This document shows positions 1 to 7,865 of a DNA stretch of 64,000 bases, piece by piece. Below the pieces are notes generated by a model. The model ran no database searches and was not told where the DNA came from. It worked only from the letters and a program-made list of their open reading frames with translations. The stretch comes from Saprospiraceae bacterium (GTDB taxonomy: Bacteria; Bacteroidota; Bacteroidia; Chitinophagales; Saprospiraceae), in the NCBI GenBank assembly GCA_016719855.1, contig JADJYH010000002.1, forward strand, positions 222,978 to 286,977, in the 5' to 3' direction. Within the stretch, counting starts at the first letter, position 1. The number at the start of each line of letters is the position of its first letter. The translations under genes and the position numbers were made by a program.

Positions 1-26
1 ATCCAGTGACCATTGAACCTCAATGA

Positions 27-1010
27 CTACAAAGCAAGTATCTCCGCTAACCGCAACATATCCATGTTTATCTCCTTTTGGTTGCGCACGGCGATGCCCA
101 GCGGGGTGTATTTGATGAGGTTGTTGTCAATGCCCACCATCACGCTTTTGTGGCCATCCATCAAGGCTTCAACCGCATTGGAGCCAAGGCGGCTGGCCAG
201 CAATCGGTCGGCCCCGGAGGGTGAGCCGCCCCGCTGCAAATGCCCGATGACCGCCACTCGGGTGTCGTAAGCACCGACCCTGGCTTTTAGTTCCTCTGCG
301 ATTTCTTCCGTTTTTCCCAAGGTGTTGCCTTCGGCAACGATGACGAGACTGAACAGTTTTTTGCGCTTGATGGAGGAGCGGAGGGTGTTGGCAAGCTCGT
401 CGTAGGTCGTTTCTTGCTCTGGCAGCAGCACAAACGTGGCTCCTGATGCAATGGCGGTGTGCAGGGCAAGGAACCCAGAATTGCGGCCCATCACCTCGAT
501 AAAAAACAAGCGGTCGTGCGACTCTGCCGTGTCCCGTATCTTGTCCACTGCTTCCACTGCTGTGTTCAGCGCCGTGTCGAAGCCGATGGTGTAGTCTGTA
601 CCGTAGAGGTCGTTGTCAATGGTACACGGCACACCGACAATGGGGATGCCGTGTTCTTTGTGAAAAATCTCAGCCCCCGTGAAGGTGCCATTGCCGCCAA
701 GTGCGACCAGCCCCTCGATTTTATGCTTCTTGAGCGCTGCCGCCGCCAGTTTTCTGCCCTCGGCGGTCATGAAGCGCTCGCTGCGGGCCGTCTTGAGGAA
801 AGTGCCGCCCCGTTGGATGATGTTGCCCACGTCACGGGTTTCGAGCTTGTTCATGTTGCCGTCCATCATGCCCTCGTAGCCGCCAATGATACCGTAAACC
901 TCGATGTCATGGTAGGCACAGGTGCGTACCACTGCCCGTACGCCAGCGTTCATGCCGGGTGCGTCGCCACCGGAGGTGTAAACTGCGATTCTTTTTATGT
1001 TTTTACTCAT
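27..1010 (-). CDS. pfkA: 6-phosphofructokinase
   Basis: Phosphorylates fructose 6-phosphate to fructose 1,6-bisphosphate, the committed step of cytoplasmic glycolysis. The 327-residue length is normal for bacterial PFK-A. The ATP-binding TSGGDAPGMNA is at residues 12-22, the catalytic loop PCTIDND at 128-134 and the substrate motif MGRNSGF at 174-180. The usual GGDGS motif reads GGNGT at 105-109, so the Asp expected to help bind Mg-ATP is Asn. This may be a lineage feature or a single-base error. The gene lies 35 bp after a sugar kinase on the same strand, so the two probably share a transcript. Family assignment is secure; phosphate-donor preference (ATP or PPi) is not settled from sequence. 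Confidence 0.96.
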   Translation of the reverse strand: MSKNIKRIAVYTSGGDAPGMNAGVRAVVRTCAYHDIEVYGIIGGYEGMMDGNMNKLETRDVGNIIQRGGTFLKTARSERFMTAEGRKLAAAALKKHKIEGLVALGGNGTFTGAEIFHKEHGIPIVGVPCTIDNDLYGTDYTIGFDTALNTAVEAVDKIRDTAESHDRLFFIEVMGRNSGFLALHTAIASGATFVLLPEQETTYDELANTLRSSIKRKKLFSLVIVAEGNTLGKTEEIAEELKARVGAYDTRVAVIGHLQRGGSPSGADRLLASRLGSNAVEALMDGHKSVMVGIDNNLIKYTPLGIAVRNQKEINMDMLRLAEILAL

Positions 1011-1045
1011 TGCGTTTTGGTTGTATCCCAGAAATCTTTTCTGGA

Positions 1046-1891
1046 TTACTTTGCTTCCAAGTGGTATTTCACCAAGTTTCCAATCGGTTTTTTTACGAAA
1101 ACGCCAGGGCGTAGCCCGAGTTCTTCCAGCGCCTCCTTCAAGATGTCTTGAAAATGGTAGCTGACCGAACCCACAAAGCTAACCGGCAGCGTCTCATGGC
1201 CATTGTACTTGCAAACATGCCGGGTCAGGAACTCATTGAAACTTTTTTTCACCAAAGCCCTGACGAACGGATGCTCCTGATACCCCGTGAAAAGCTGGGT
1301 GAAAGATGCAAGATATGCCGCCGGAATACCGCCTGCATACACTTTGTCGAGGATGTCTTTACGACCATTTGGGCATTCATGTTCGATGATGGGCTGCAAT
1401 TCAACGGGCATTTCCCGGTAAAAAAATGCTTGCAGGAACATCTTGCCAATTTGCGCCCCGCTGCCTTCATCGCCGAGCAGGAAGCCGAGGTTGGTCACGT
1501 TGTCCACCACTTGCTCGCCATCGTAAAGCACAGAATTGGAGCCAGTGCCGAGGATGCAGGCGATGCCAGGCTGGTGGCCACAGGTGGCACGGGCAGCCGC
1601 CAGAATGTCGTGACTGCCAAAGATTTCTGCCTTCGGCAATTCCCGTTTGATGGCGTCCACCACGATTTGCTTGCGACCGGGGTCCCAGCATCCAGTGCCA
1701 TAGTAGAATACTTTTCCGGTGATTTCAATAGGTAGTTTTTCCGCCAGTTCGTGCCGTATTATTTCGGAGATGCGTTCGCCAGAAACGTAGTTGGGGTTGA
1801 AGCCGGTGGTGGTGATGGCTTGCTGTTCGCCTGTGTCCTTAACGACGACCCAATCGGCTTTTGTAGCTCCTCCGTCTGCGATGATTAGCAT
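1046..1891 (-). CDS. BadF/BadG/BcrA/BcrD-type ATPase, N-acetylglucosamine kinase-like
   Basis: Actin-fold (ASKHA) kinase, most likely phosphorylating N-acetylglucosamine or a related cell-wall sugar in the cytoplasm. The phosphate-1 motif DGGATK is at residues 6-11, LGTGSNS at 114-120 and GDEGSG at 140-145. I start at the internal ATG giving MLIIADGGATK (281 residues) because in this family the phosphate-1 loop sits at the very N-terminus. The longer open frame adds 15 unsupported residues. It lies immediately upstream of pfkA. A role in amino-sugar recycling feeding glycolysis is inferred from family and neighbour; the substrate is not proven. Confidence 0.85.
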   Translation of the reverse strand: MLIIADGGATKADWVVVKDTGEQQAITTTGFNPNYVSGERISEIIRHELAEKLPIEITGKVFYYGTGCWDPGRKQIVVDAIKRELPKAEIFGSHDILAAARATCGHQPGIACILGTGSNSVLYDGEQVVDNVTNLGFLLGDEGSGAQIGKMFLQAFFYREMPVELQPIIEHECPNGRKDILDKVYAGGIPAAYLASFTQLFTGYQEHPFVRALVKKSFNEFLTRHVCKYNGHETLPVSFVGSVSYHFQDILKEALEELGLRPGVFVKKPIGNLVKYHLEAK

Positions 1892-1988
1892 TGCGTTTTG
1901 TTTTGAGCGGCAAATGTAGTGTGAAAAAGACACCAAGTGCCTGGGTCGTCGGATTTTTTACCCCAAAGCCGACAGGAAAATGCCCAAA

Positions 1989-2774
1989 TCAGCCTTGCAT
2001 GGCGGTTTCTGCTTCAAAAACGGGCTGCTTGGCATCCGGCAATTGTTGGAGGAAGAGCGCTAATGCCTTCCGCTTGGCAGCATCCAATTGGTAGCTGATG
2101 TTTTCGGTGAAATATTTTTCCAGATCAAAGCCGGGGTGCTGCTGTGGTAGGATGAACATCAACTGAGGTATCTGCTCTATGCCGATTTTCATCGCCTCAT
2201 TAAACCTCGCAACGAACTCGACTGGTAAGGGTCGGTTGCTCACCCAAGCTGCGAAAACGAACGGTAGCCCGGTATGTGCCAACCAAGCCTCTCCGAGGTC
2301 GTAGGTGTAGGCATGTTTTCCCAAGTGGTCCATCGCCCGGTCACCGATGATGAGTGCAGCGGTATCGCCACTGATTTTATCCTCAAAACCTGGCGTGGCG
2401 GGCAGCAGGGTAGGAGAGAGTTGCCAATGTTCTTTCAAAAGGATTTTCACCAACTCCACCGAAGTTCGGGAATGGAAGTCGAGGTACAGCGTAGCCACCG
2501 CTTCCAGGGGCACTTCACTGAATATGCAGACTGTTTTCACCTCACCCACCGTGCCGATGCAGTAGTCGGAGATGATGTGCGGTGTGGCGATTTCGGGGAT
2601 GGCCGCCACGGGAATTAATCCAAAATCAGCCTCACCGCTGGCCAGCTTGCGGGCACAGTCGGATGGGATATCGAGATGCAGGTCGAGTTCTTCGCTGAGG
2701 CCGCTTTTTACCAGACCGTACAGCAACGGCTTGGTGTTTAGGTAGCTGACTGCGGTGACTTTTAATTTTTTCAT
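1989..2774 (-). CDS. mqnA: Chorismate dehydratase MqnA (futalosine pathway)
   Basis: Removes water from chorismate to give 3-[(1-carboxyvinyl)oxy]benzoate, the first step of the futalosine menaquinone route. It is a periplasmic-binding-protein-like fold with no cofactor. The N-terminus MKKLKVTAVSYLNTKPLLYG is typical, and it fixes the start at 2774 rather than the longer frame. The protein is 261 residues, the normal size. The gene follows mqnE, which catalyses the next step, and the gap between them is filled by an inverted repeat ending 2 nt before the ATG. Translation initiation would therefore have to occur beside or within that hairpin. Confidence 0.93.
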   Translation of the reverse strand: MKKLKVTAVSYLNTKPLLYGLVKSGLSEELDLHLDIPSDCARKLASGEADFGLIPVAAIPEIATPHIISDYCIGTVGEVKTVCIFSEVPLEAVATLYLDFHSRTSVELVKILLKEHWQLSPTLLPATPGFEDKISGDTAALIIGDRAMDHLGKHAYTYDLGEAWLAHTGLPFVFAAWVSNRPLPVEFVARFNEAMKIGIEQIPQLMFILPQQHPGFDLEKYFTENISYQLDAAKRKALALFLQQLPDAKQPVFEAETAMQG

Positions 2775-2776
2775 GG

Positions 2777-2854
2777 ATTGTAGCCGCCAAACTTGTTTGG
2801 CCGGCTGTTTAAGTTGTGGTTTTGAGCCAGCCAAACAAGTTTGGCGGCTACAAT
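2777..2854. repeat. REPIN-like inverted repeat between mqnE and mqnA (family A, copy 1)
   Basis: Arms of 30 bp at 2777-2806 and 2825-2854 are reverse complements with one mismatch, separated by 18 nt. Each arm also contains its own palindrome, GCCAAA-CTTG-TTTGGC, preceded by GTAG. The element fills the space between the mqnE stop (2866) and the mqnA start (2774). Closely similar elements occur at 24541-24620 and 46571-46635 in the same kind of position. Confidence 0.9.
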
Positions 2855-2865
2855 AGGCTTCTTCT

Positions 2866-4074
2866 TCAATTCAAAACGGGCAATGCGACATACCCTTTGA
2901 ACGCCGTATCCTCCTCAAACACCTCGTTCGTGTAGTCCTTCACCACATTATACAAGGTGTCCCGTTCAATCGGCTTTTTGCCAACGGCCTTGATGAGCTG
3001 CACCAAATCACGAGTGCTCATGGCCGGGTTTTGCTCCTCAGAGCCAGCCATCGAGTAAATCTTGGTGGTGTCGTCAATGGTGCCGTCAATATCGTCCACG
3101 CCGTAGGATAGCGAGAGTTGGGCGATGTTGCGGCTGATCATTGGCCAGTAGGCTTTTAGGTGGTCAAAGTTGTCGAGGTAGATGCGGGCGATGGCGTAGT
3201 TGCGCAGGTCTTCTACGACGTTCACCTCTTCGAGGTGCGATAGCTGGTTGTCCTGGTTGCGGAACTTAAGCGGTATGAAAGTCTGGAATCCACCTGTCCT
3301 GTCCTGCAATTTGCGAAGCTCCTCCATGTGGTGGATCCGGTGCTCAAATCCCTCGATATGGCCGTAGAGCATGGTAGCGTTTGAGCGCCCACCGAGCTTG
3401 TGCCACTCCTCGTGAATGGCCAGCCATTGCTCGCCCGTGCATTTATCGGCGGCTATCTGCTGGCGGATGTCCGGGTGAAAAATCTCCGCACCGCCGCCAG
3501 GAATGGAGTCAAACCCTGCTTCCATCATCAGTTTCATGCCCTCGGCGTAGCCGATTTTGGCTTTTTTGAAAATGTAGTGGTACTCGACGGGAGTCAATGC
3601 TTTCACGTGTAGGTCTGGGCGGTGTTCTTTTATTTTCCTGAAAAAATCGGCGTAAAACTGCACGTCGTATTGCGGCAGCACACCCCCCACGATATGCACC
3701 TCCGTCACTGGCTGGTCATCGTATTTTTTCACGATGTCCATCATGTCGTCCATCGTGTATTCCCACCCTTCTTCCCGCTTCTTTATCATGCGGGAGTACG
3801 AGCAGAACTTGCAGTCGTAAACACAAATGTTGGTCGGCTCGATATGGAAGTTGCGATTGAAATAGGTGTTGCCGCCATGCTTGCGCTCCCGGATATGGTT
3901 GGCAAGTGCGCCAACAAACCCAAGGCTGCCTTCTTGGTATAGCAACAACCCTTCGTCAGGGGTGATGCGCTCCCCATTGAAAACTTTCTCTGCGATGTTG
4001 CGTAGTGCTGGCTTCAGCGTTGGGTCGTTGAGGAGGAATTCTATTTTTACGGTTGACGTCATTGATTTGTGCAT
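2866..4074 (-). CDS. mqnE: Aminofutalosine synthase MqnE (radical SAM)
   Basis: Radical-SAM enzyme joining the MqnA product with S-adenosylmethionine to make 6-amino-6-deoxyfutalosine in menaquinone biosynthesis. The CxxxCxxC iron-sulfur motif is CVYDCKFC at residues 84-91, followed by SYSR. The length of 402 residues is normal. A second in-frame ATG at 4062 (MTSTVKIEF) could equally be the start. The resemblance to MqnC/CofH enzymes is expected, but the HIEPTNICVYDCKFC context and the mqnA neighbour favour MqnE. It is transcribed towards mqnA. The upstream region is shared with a divergent glycosyltransferase and holds a paired short-repeat array. Confidence 0.92.
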   Translation of the reverse strand: MHKSMTSTVKIEFLLNDPTLKPALRNIAEKVFNGERITPDEGLLLYQEGSLGFVGALANHIRERKHGGNTYFNRNFHIEPTNICVYDCKFCSYSRMIKKREEGWEYTMDDMMDIVKKYDDQPVTEVHIVGGVLPQYDVQFYADFFRKIKEHRPDLHVKALTPVEYHYIFKKAKIGYAEGMKLMMEAGFDSIPGGGAEIFHPDIRQQIAADKCTGEQWLAIHEEWHKLGGRSNATMLYGHIEGFEHRIHHMEELRKLQDRTGGFQTFIPLKFRNQDNQLSHLEEVNVVEDLRNYAIARIYLDNFDHLKAYWPMISRNIAQLSLSYGVDDIDGTIDDTTKIYSMAGSEEQNPAMSTRDLVQLIKAVGKKPIERDTLYNVVKDYTNEVFEEDTAFKGYVALPVLN

Positions 4075-4140
4075 TTTTGCGGGCGTAAAGGTAACAGTTA
4101 TTGCTACTTTCAGTTTTCTTTGAAAGGTCTTTTTTGGAAT

Positions 4141-4284
4141 TTAGACAATAGACATTAGACAATAGGCGGGTCTGATTTTCATTGCGCCATTTTGAATAAG
4201 CTGTTAGATTCTTGAGGATTTACTGAAATTTTCACTTTCTTTCCTGCTGTCTAAAGTCTTTTGTCCAAAGTCTGAAATCTCTAA
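4141..4284. repeat. Paired degenerate short-repeat arrays in a divergent promoter region
   Basis: 4141-4164 is built from units like TTAGACAATAGACA. 4249-4284 carries the same kind of unit (TAGACT, AGACTTT) on the opposite strand. They face each other across the gap between divergent mqnE and the glycosyltransferase. Unit matches are imperfect, so a clean hairpin is not expected. Confidence 0.6.
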
Positions 4285-4286
4285 AA

Positions 4287-5183
4287 ATGCTATCCATTCT
4301 CCTCCCCATCTTCAATTTCGATGTCAGGCCATTGGTCAGTGACCTGCACCGCCAGTGCGAGGTTGCTGGAGTAGCTTATGAAATCATCTGTTTCGATGAT
4401 GGTTCAACGCCCGAATTTAGGCAAAAGAACCAGGAACTATGGAAATACAGCAACCTGATTTACAAGGAATTGCCGCAAAATCTTGGCCGCTCGGCCATCC
4501 GCAACGCCCTTGGCAAGGCAGCCCGCTTTGAGTACCTGCTGTTCATGGACTGCGATAGCCGGGTGACCGGTGGAGATTTTATTGAGAACTACCTCCAAAA
4601 ATGTGCGCCCGACAAACTGATTCCTCGTATGGTGGCCGCAGCTACGCCAACCAGCCACCGACGGATGCAAGGCTTTATTTCCATTGGCACTATGGTCGGG
4701 AACGGGAAAAGCGCACCGCCGCCGAGCGAAGCCGTTCGCCTTATCACAGTTTTATGACCAATAACTTCCTGATTCCCAGGCAGTTGTTCCTCGAAATCCA
4801 ATTCGATGAAACGCTGCGGCAATATGGCCACGAGGACACGCTCTTCGGCATGGAACTGGCACGGCGGCAAGTGCCTATCGTGCATATTGACAACCCATTG
4901 GAGCATATCGGGTTGGAGCCAGTGGATGTTTTCCTTCGGAAAACGGAGCAGGATTGAAAACTTGGTGCGATTGAAACGTGAAGGAAAATTTATTGAAACA
5001 AGATTGCTTAGTACCTACAATAATTGTAGAAAATGGGGTTTAGCATTGCCCATCCGATTGATATTTTTAGTTGTTAATCGCTTGATTGTCAGACAATTGA
5101 AATCGTCCTACCCTTGTCTCAAGGTTTTCGACTTCTATAAATTGGGAGTGATTTTCATCAATGATAGACAATCTAAGAAGTAA
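4287..5183 (+). CDS. Family 2 glycosyltransferase, interrupted by two frameshifts
   Basis: Transfers a sugar from a nucleotide donor to an unknown acceptor, probably on surface polysaccharide. The N-terminal part shows the GT-A nucleotide fold (SILLPIFNFD, FDDGST at about 36-41) and the metal-binding DxD-like MDCDSR. The frame changes near 4624-4632, after DKLIPR; it continues with YGGRSYANQPPTDARL and the acceptor-side NNFLIP and GHEDTLFG motifs. It changes again near 4950, after FLRKTEQ, to a tail ending LYKLGV-like at 5183. Joined, the three pieces make one normal protein of about 298 residues. Either an assembly error or a recent pseudogene; the start at 4287 is the first ATG of the conserved domain. 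Confidence 0.8.
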
Positions 5184-5233
5184 ACGCTATACCTTAGTCT
5201 CGATAACCTTATTCTTCACTAATTTATTAAGTC

Positions 5234-5773
5234 ATGAAATCAAAAAATTTTGTCCTAACCATTACAATGTTGCTTTGCGCCACATTCACCTTTGCTCAAA
5301 CAGGAGCTGGAAACCTGATGCTCGGCGGAACTGCCGGATTTGACGTCGAAATGATTGATGGAAGCGACGACAACTTAGTCACTATTGAGCTTAATCCGAT
5401 GCTTGGTTTCTTCATTATTGATAACCTTGCTGTGGGTGCGACTCTACAAGTGAGTTCCGCCAAGCAGGGAGACCATAAGAACACAGGCTTTGGCATTGCT
5501 CCCTTCGGAAGGTACTACATTGGCCCAGGCGGCATCAAGTTGTTCGTTCATGCCCAGTTTGGTTATGCAAGTTTCAAGTTTGATGACGGTGGGTTCGAAT
5601 TAGAATCAAAAGGTTCACAACTTACCATTGGACCCGGTTTGGCATTCTTCCTCAACGACCACGTGGCTATCGAAGCATTGCTCGCCTACGACAAGGGTTT
5701 TGGCGATCTTGACGGTAGTAGCAACATCGGCCTTGGAATCGGCGTACAAGCCTACCTGGGTGGTAATGAATAG
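5234..5773 (+). CDS. Outer-membrane beta-barrel protein
   Basis: Small secreted protein of 179 residues with a clear signal peptide (MKSKNFVLTITMLLCATFTF then AQ). It is followed by alternating hydrophobic strands rich in Gly and aromatics, such as GIAPFGRYYIGPGG and LTIGPGLAFFLNDHVAIEA. The protein ends in a barrel-like strand with LGIGVQAYLGG. This matches the 8-stranded OmpX/OmpW-like beta-barrel superfamily common in Bacteroidota. No ligand or partner is evident. It is monocistronic and followed directly by a good terminator. Confidence 0.8.
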   Translation: MKSKNFVLTITMLLCATFTFAQTGAGNLMLGGTAGFDVEMIDGSDDNLVTIELNPMLGFFIIDNLAVGATLQVSSAKQGDHKNTGFGIAPFGRYYIGPGGIKLFVHAQFGYASFKFDDGGFELESKGSQLTIGPGLAFFLNDHVAIEALLAYDKGFGDLDGSSNIGLGIGVQAYLGGNE

Positions 5774-5795
5774 GCGTGAACTCCTACTTCAAGTT

Positions 5796-5833
5796 AAAGG
5801 TGACTCTTTGAATAAAAGGGTCACCTTTTTTTT
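5796..5833 (+). terminator. Rho-independent terminator after the barrel gene
   Basis: AAAGGTGAC pairs with GTCACCTTT across a short loop and is followed by a run of eight T residues, 22 bp after the stop codon. Confidence 0.8.
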
Positions 5834-5995
5834 AATTCCATTGCAACGACTTTAACGCAGCCTCGAAAACTAACTACTTTCCCTGCCAATTTTGCCACCA
5901 ACAATTCAAGATTTCTTAGTTTTGAGGCAGGTATAAAATTGCAATGGCAAGAAATACTTACCTCATTTTTTCATTTTAGAGTCCACTAGGCATCC

Positions 5996-6775
5996 ATGAC
6001 GAATATCCTTTTCAGCATCCTCGACAGCGTCGGCATCATCCGCCTCAACCGCCCCACCGTCTTCAATTCCTTCAACCGGGCGATGGCCCTCGAATTGCAG
6101 GCAGCCCTCGACGAATGTGCCCATGACCACAGCGTCCGGGCTATCTACCTGACAGGGGAGGGCAAGGCGTTCTGTGCTGGCCAAGACCTCCAGGAAGTGA
6201 GCGACCCAACCAGTGCCCCCAGCTTCAAGACCATTTTGGGCGAACATTACAACCCCATCATCGAACGGCTGCGGGGCATCGAGAAGCCCATCGTGTGCGG
6301 CGTGAACGGCGTCGCTGCTGGTGCTGGCGCAAACATCGCCCTCGCCTGCGACATCACGGTCGCCAAGGAATCCGCCTCGTTCATCCAGGCATTCAGCAAG
6401 ATTGGGCTGATACCGGATAGCGGCGGCACCTACTTCTTGCCCCGACTCATTGGAATTCAAAAAGCCACAGCGCTGATGATGTTGGGGGAAAAAGTATCGG
6501 CCAAGGACGCCGAAGCGATGGGCATGATTTACAAGACTTTACCAGACGAAGGCTTCGACGAGGCAGCCCTCGCCATTGCGCAGCACCTCGCCCAAATGCC
6601 CACCAAGGGCCTCGGCTACACCAAGCGCCTGCTCAACATGACCTTTGAAAATATCCTCTCCGAGCAATTGGAGGCCGAGGACAAATACCAAACTATCGCA
6701 GGGAATACAGCCGACTACCGGGAGGGCGTCGCCGCTTTTTTGGAGAAAAGGAAACCAACCTTCAAGGGGGAATAG
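5996..6775 (+). CDS. Enoyl-CoA hydratase/isomerase, PaaG-like
   Basis: Crotonase-fold enzyme of 259 residues acting on acyl-CoA thioesters. The oxyanion-hole segments are FCAGQDL (59-65) and GVAAGAG (105-111). IPDSGGTYFLPRLIG (from about 139) carries an Asp where PaaG-type ring-epoxide isomerases have their catalytic acid, rather than the Glu pair of a standard hydratase. PaaG acts in aerobic phenylacetate degradation, but no other paa gene is visible here. A general 2-enoyl-CoA hydratase or isomerase role in fatty-acid or amino-acid oxidation is equally possible. It is a stand-alone gene with convergent downstream context. Confidence 0.85.
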   Translation: MTNILFSILDSVGIIRLNRPTVFNSFNRAMALELQAALDECAHDHSVRAIYLTGEGKAFCAGQDLQEVSDPTSAPSFKTILGEHYNPIIERLRGIEKPIVCGVNGVAAGAGANIALACDITVAKESASFIQAFSKIGLIPDSGGTYFLPRLIGIQKATALMMLGEKVSAKDAEAMGMIYKTLPDEGFDEAALAIAQHLAQMPTKGLGYTKRLLNMTFENILSEQLEAEDKYQTIAGNTADYREGVAAFLEKRKPTFKGE

Positions 6776-6863
6776 CCCTGCCTAAGGCTTTTGATTTCAA
6801 GGCATCGGGCTTCGATAATTTGATTTCACTGGGAACTTCCCAATTTAGGTTCCCCTTCAGGGG

Positions 6864-7764
6864 TCAGGGGTCAATCATCACTCCCCATTCCTGGGTCAGT
6901 TTCCTGAAATATCCCTGTATTTCGGCCAAAACCTCCAAGTGGGACTTGTTGATGATTAACCTGCCGTCAATCTCCGAAACCCTCGTTAGTTCACCCATCG
7001 TGCCCGTGCAAAACACCTCGTCGGCAGTGTAAAACTCCGTGAGCGAAAGGTTCCGCTCCTGCACTGGAATCCCATTTTCCCGGCAAATTTCAATGACCAG
7101 CCCCCTCGTGATGCCCGGCAGGCAAGCATCGGGGGTGGGGGAAAGCACCTGTCCGTTTCGGATGCAGAAGATGTTGACGCTATTTGTCTCCGCCACGAAG
7201 CCGTTTGAGTCGAGCATGATGGCCTCGTCGGCTCCAGCGTAGTTGGCTTCTATCTTCGCCAAAATATTGTTCAGCAGGTTGTTGTGGTGGATTTTCGAGT
7301 CCAAGAACATCGGGTTGTTCCGGCGGATGGAGGAGGTAATGAGTTTGATTTCTGGTGGGTAAACGGGCGGCTTCCACTCCGCCAGCACGATGAGCGTGCA
7401 ACCGAACTGGTTCAGTCGGGGATCCATGCCGGAGGTTGTTTTTCTCGCCCCTCGTCAGCGTCAACCGGATGTGCGCACCGTCCCGCATTCCGTTGGCTGC
7501 CAGCGTCTGCATGATGGCATCCGTGATGAACTCGTTGGTTGGCACATTGGCAAAAGCCAGCGCATGGGCCGAATTTTGCATCCGCTCCAAGTGCCTGTCA
7601 AGGCAGAAAATGCGGCCATCATAGACCCGGATTCCCTCCCAAACTGCATCACCACCCTGCACCGCACTGTCGAAAACGGAGACTTTCGCCTCCGCCCGTG
7701 GCACCAGTTTGTCCTTTACCCAGATGAAAATGTCGTTGTTTTTGGTATTGAATTGTTGTTGCAT
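6864..7764 (-). CDS. Class IV aminotransferase (branched-chain/D-amino-acid type), one frameshift
   Basis: PLP enzyme of fold type IV, probably an IlvE-like branched-chain aminotransferase. The N-terminal domain (FIWVKDKLVPRAEAKVSVFD, then GDAVWEGIRVYDGRIF) is in one frame. The PLP-lysine region (LDSKIHHNNLLNNILAK), the phosphate-binding turn (NGFVAETNSVNIF) and CTGTMGELTRV are in another. The frames join at a run of five A in the coding strand (around 7440). Removing one A gives a continuous E-K-T-T-S-G-M-D reading. Start at 7764 (MQQQFNTKNND); the earlier ATG at 7785 lies inside an inverted repeat. D-amino-acid aminotransferase or 4-amino-4-deoxychorismate lyase are less likely alternatives. 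Confidence 0.82.
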
Positions 7765-7778
7765 GATTTTAATGTTTT

Positions 7779-7856
7779 TTGTCATGGCGGCAGGCCACCT
7801 GCGACGTCAAATATGTTATCCCGCATGACATCGCAGTTTGCCTACGGCAATGACAA
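7779..7856. repeat. Degenerate inverted repeat between sbcD and the aminotransferase (family B, copy 1)
   Basis: Arms of 31 bp at 7779-7809 and 7826-7856 pair with about six mismatches. The left arm begins TTGTCATGGCGGCAGGCCAC, matching the perfect element at 10027-10128 (TTGTCATGGCCGAAGGCCAC). It starts 9 nt after the sbcD stop and ends 14 nt before the aminotransferase ATG. Confidence 0.75.
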
Positions 7857-7865
7857 GGCCGCTGC

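Noticed and set aside
5585..5610. tRNA T-arm-like GGGTTCGAATT
   Set aside because: Lies inside the outer-membrane barrel gene and has no matching acceptor or anticodon arms; I saw no tRNA or rRNA gene anywhere in the window.
7425..7445. Programmed frameshifting in the aminotransferase at A-AAA-AAC
   Set aside because: The frame needed is reached by skipping a base (+1), not by the -1 slip such a heptamer supports; many similar run-length indels occur elsewhere.
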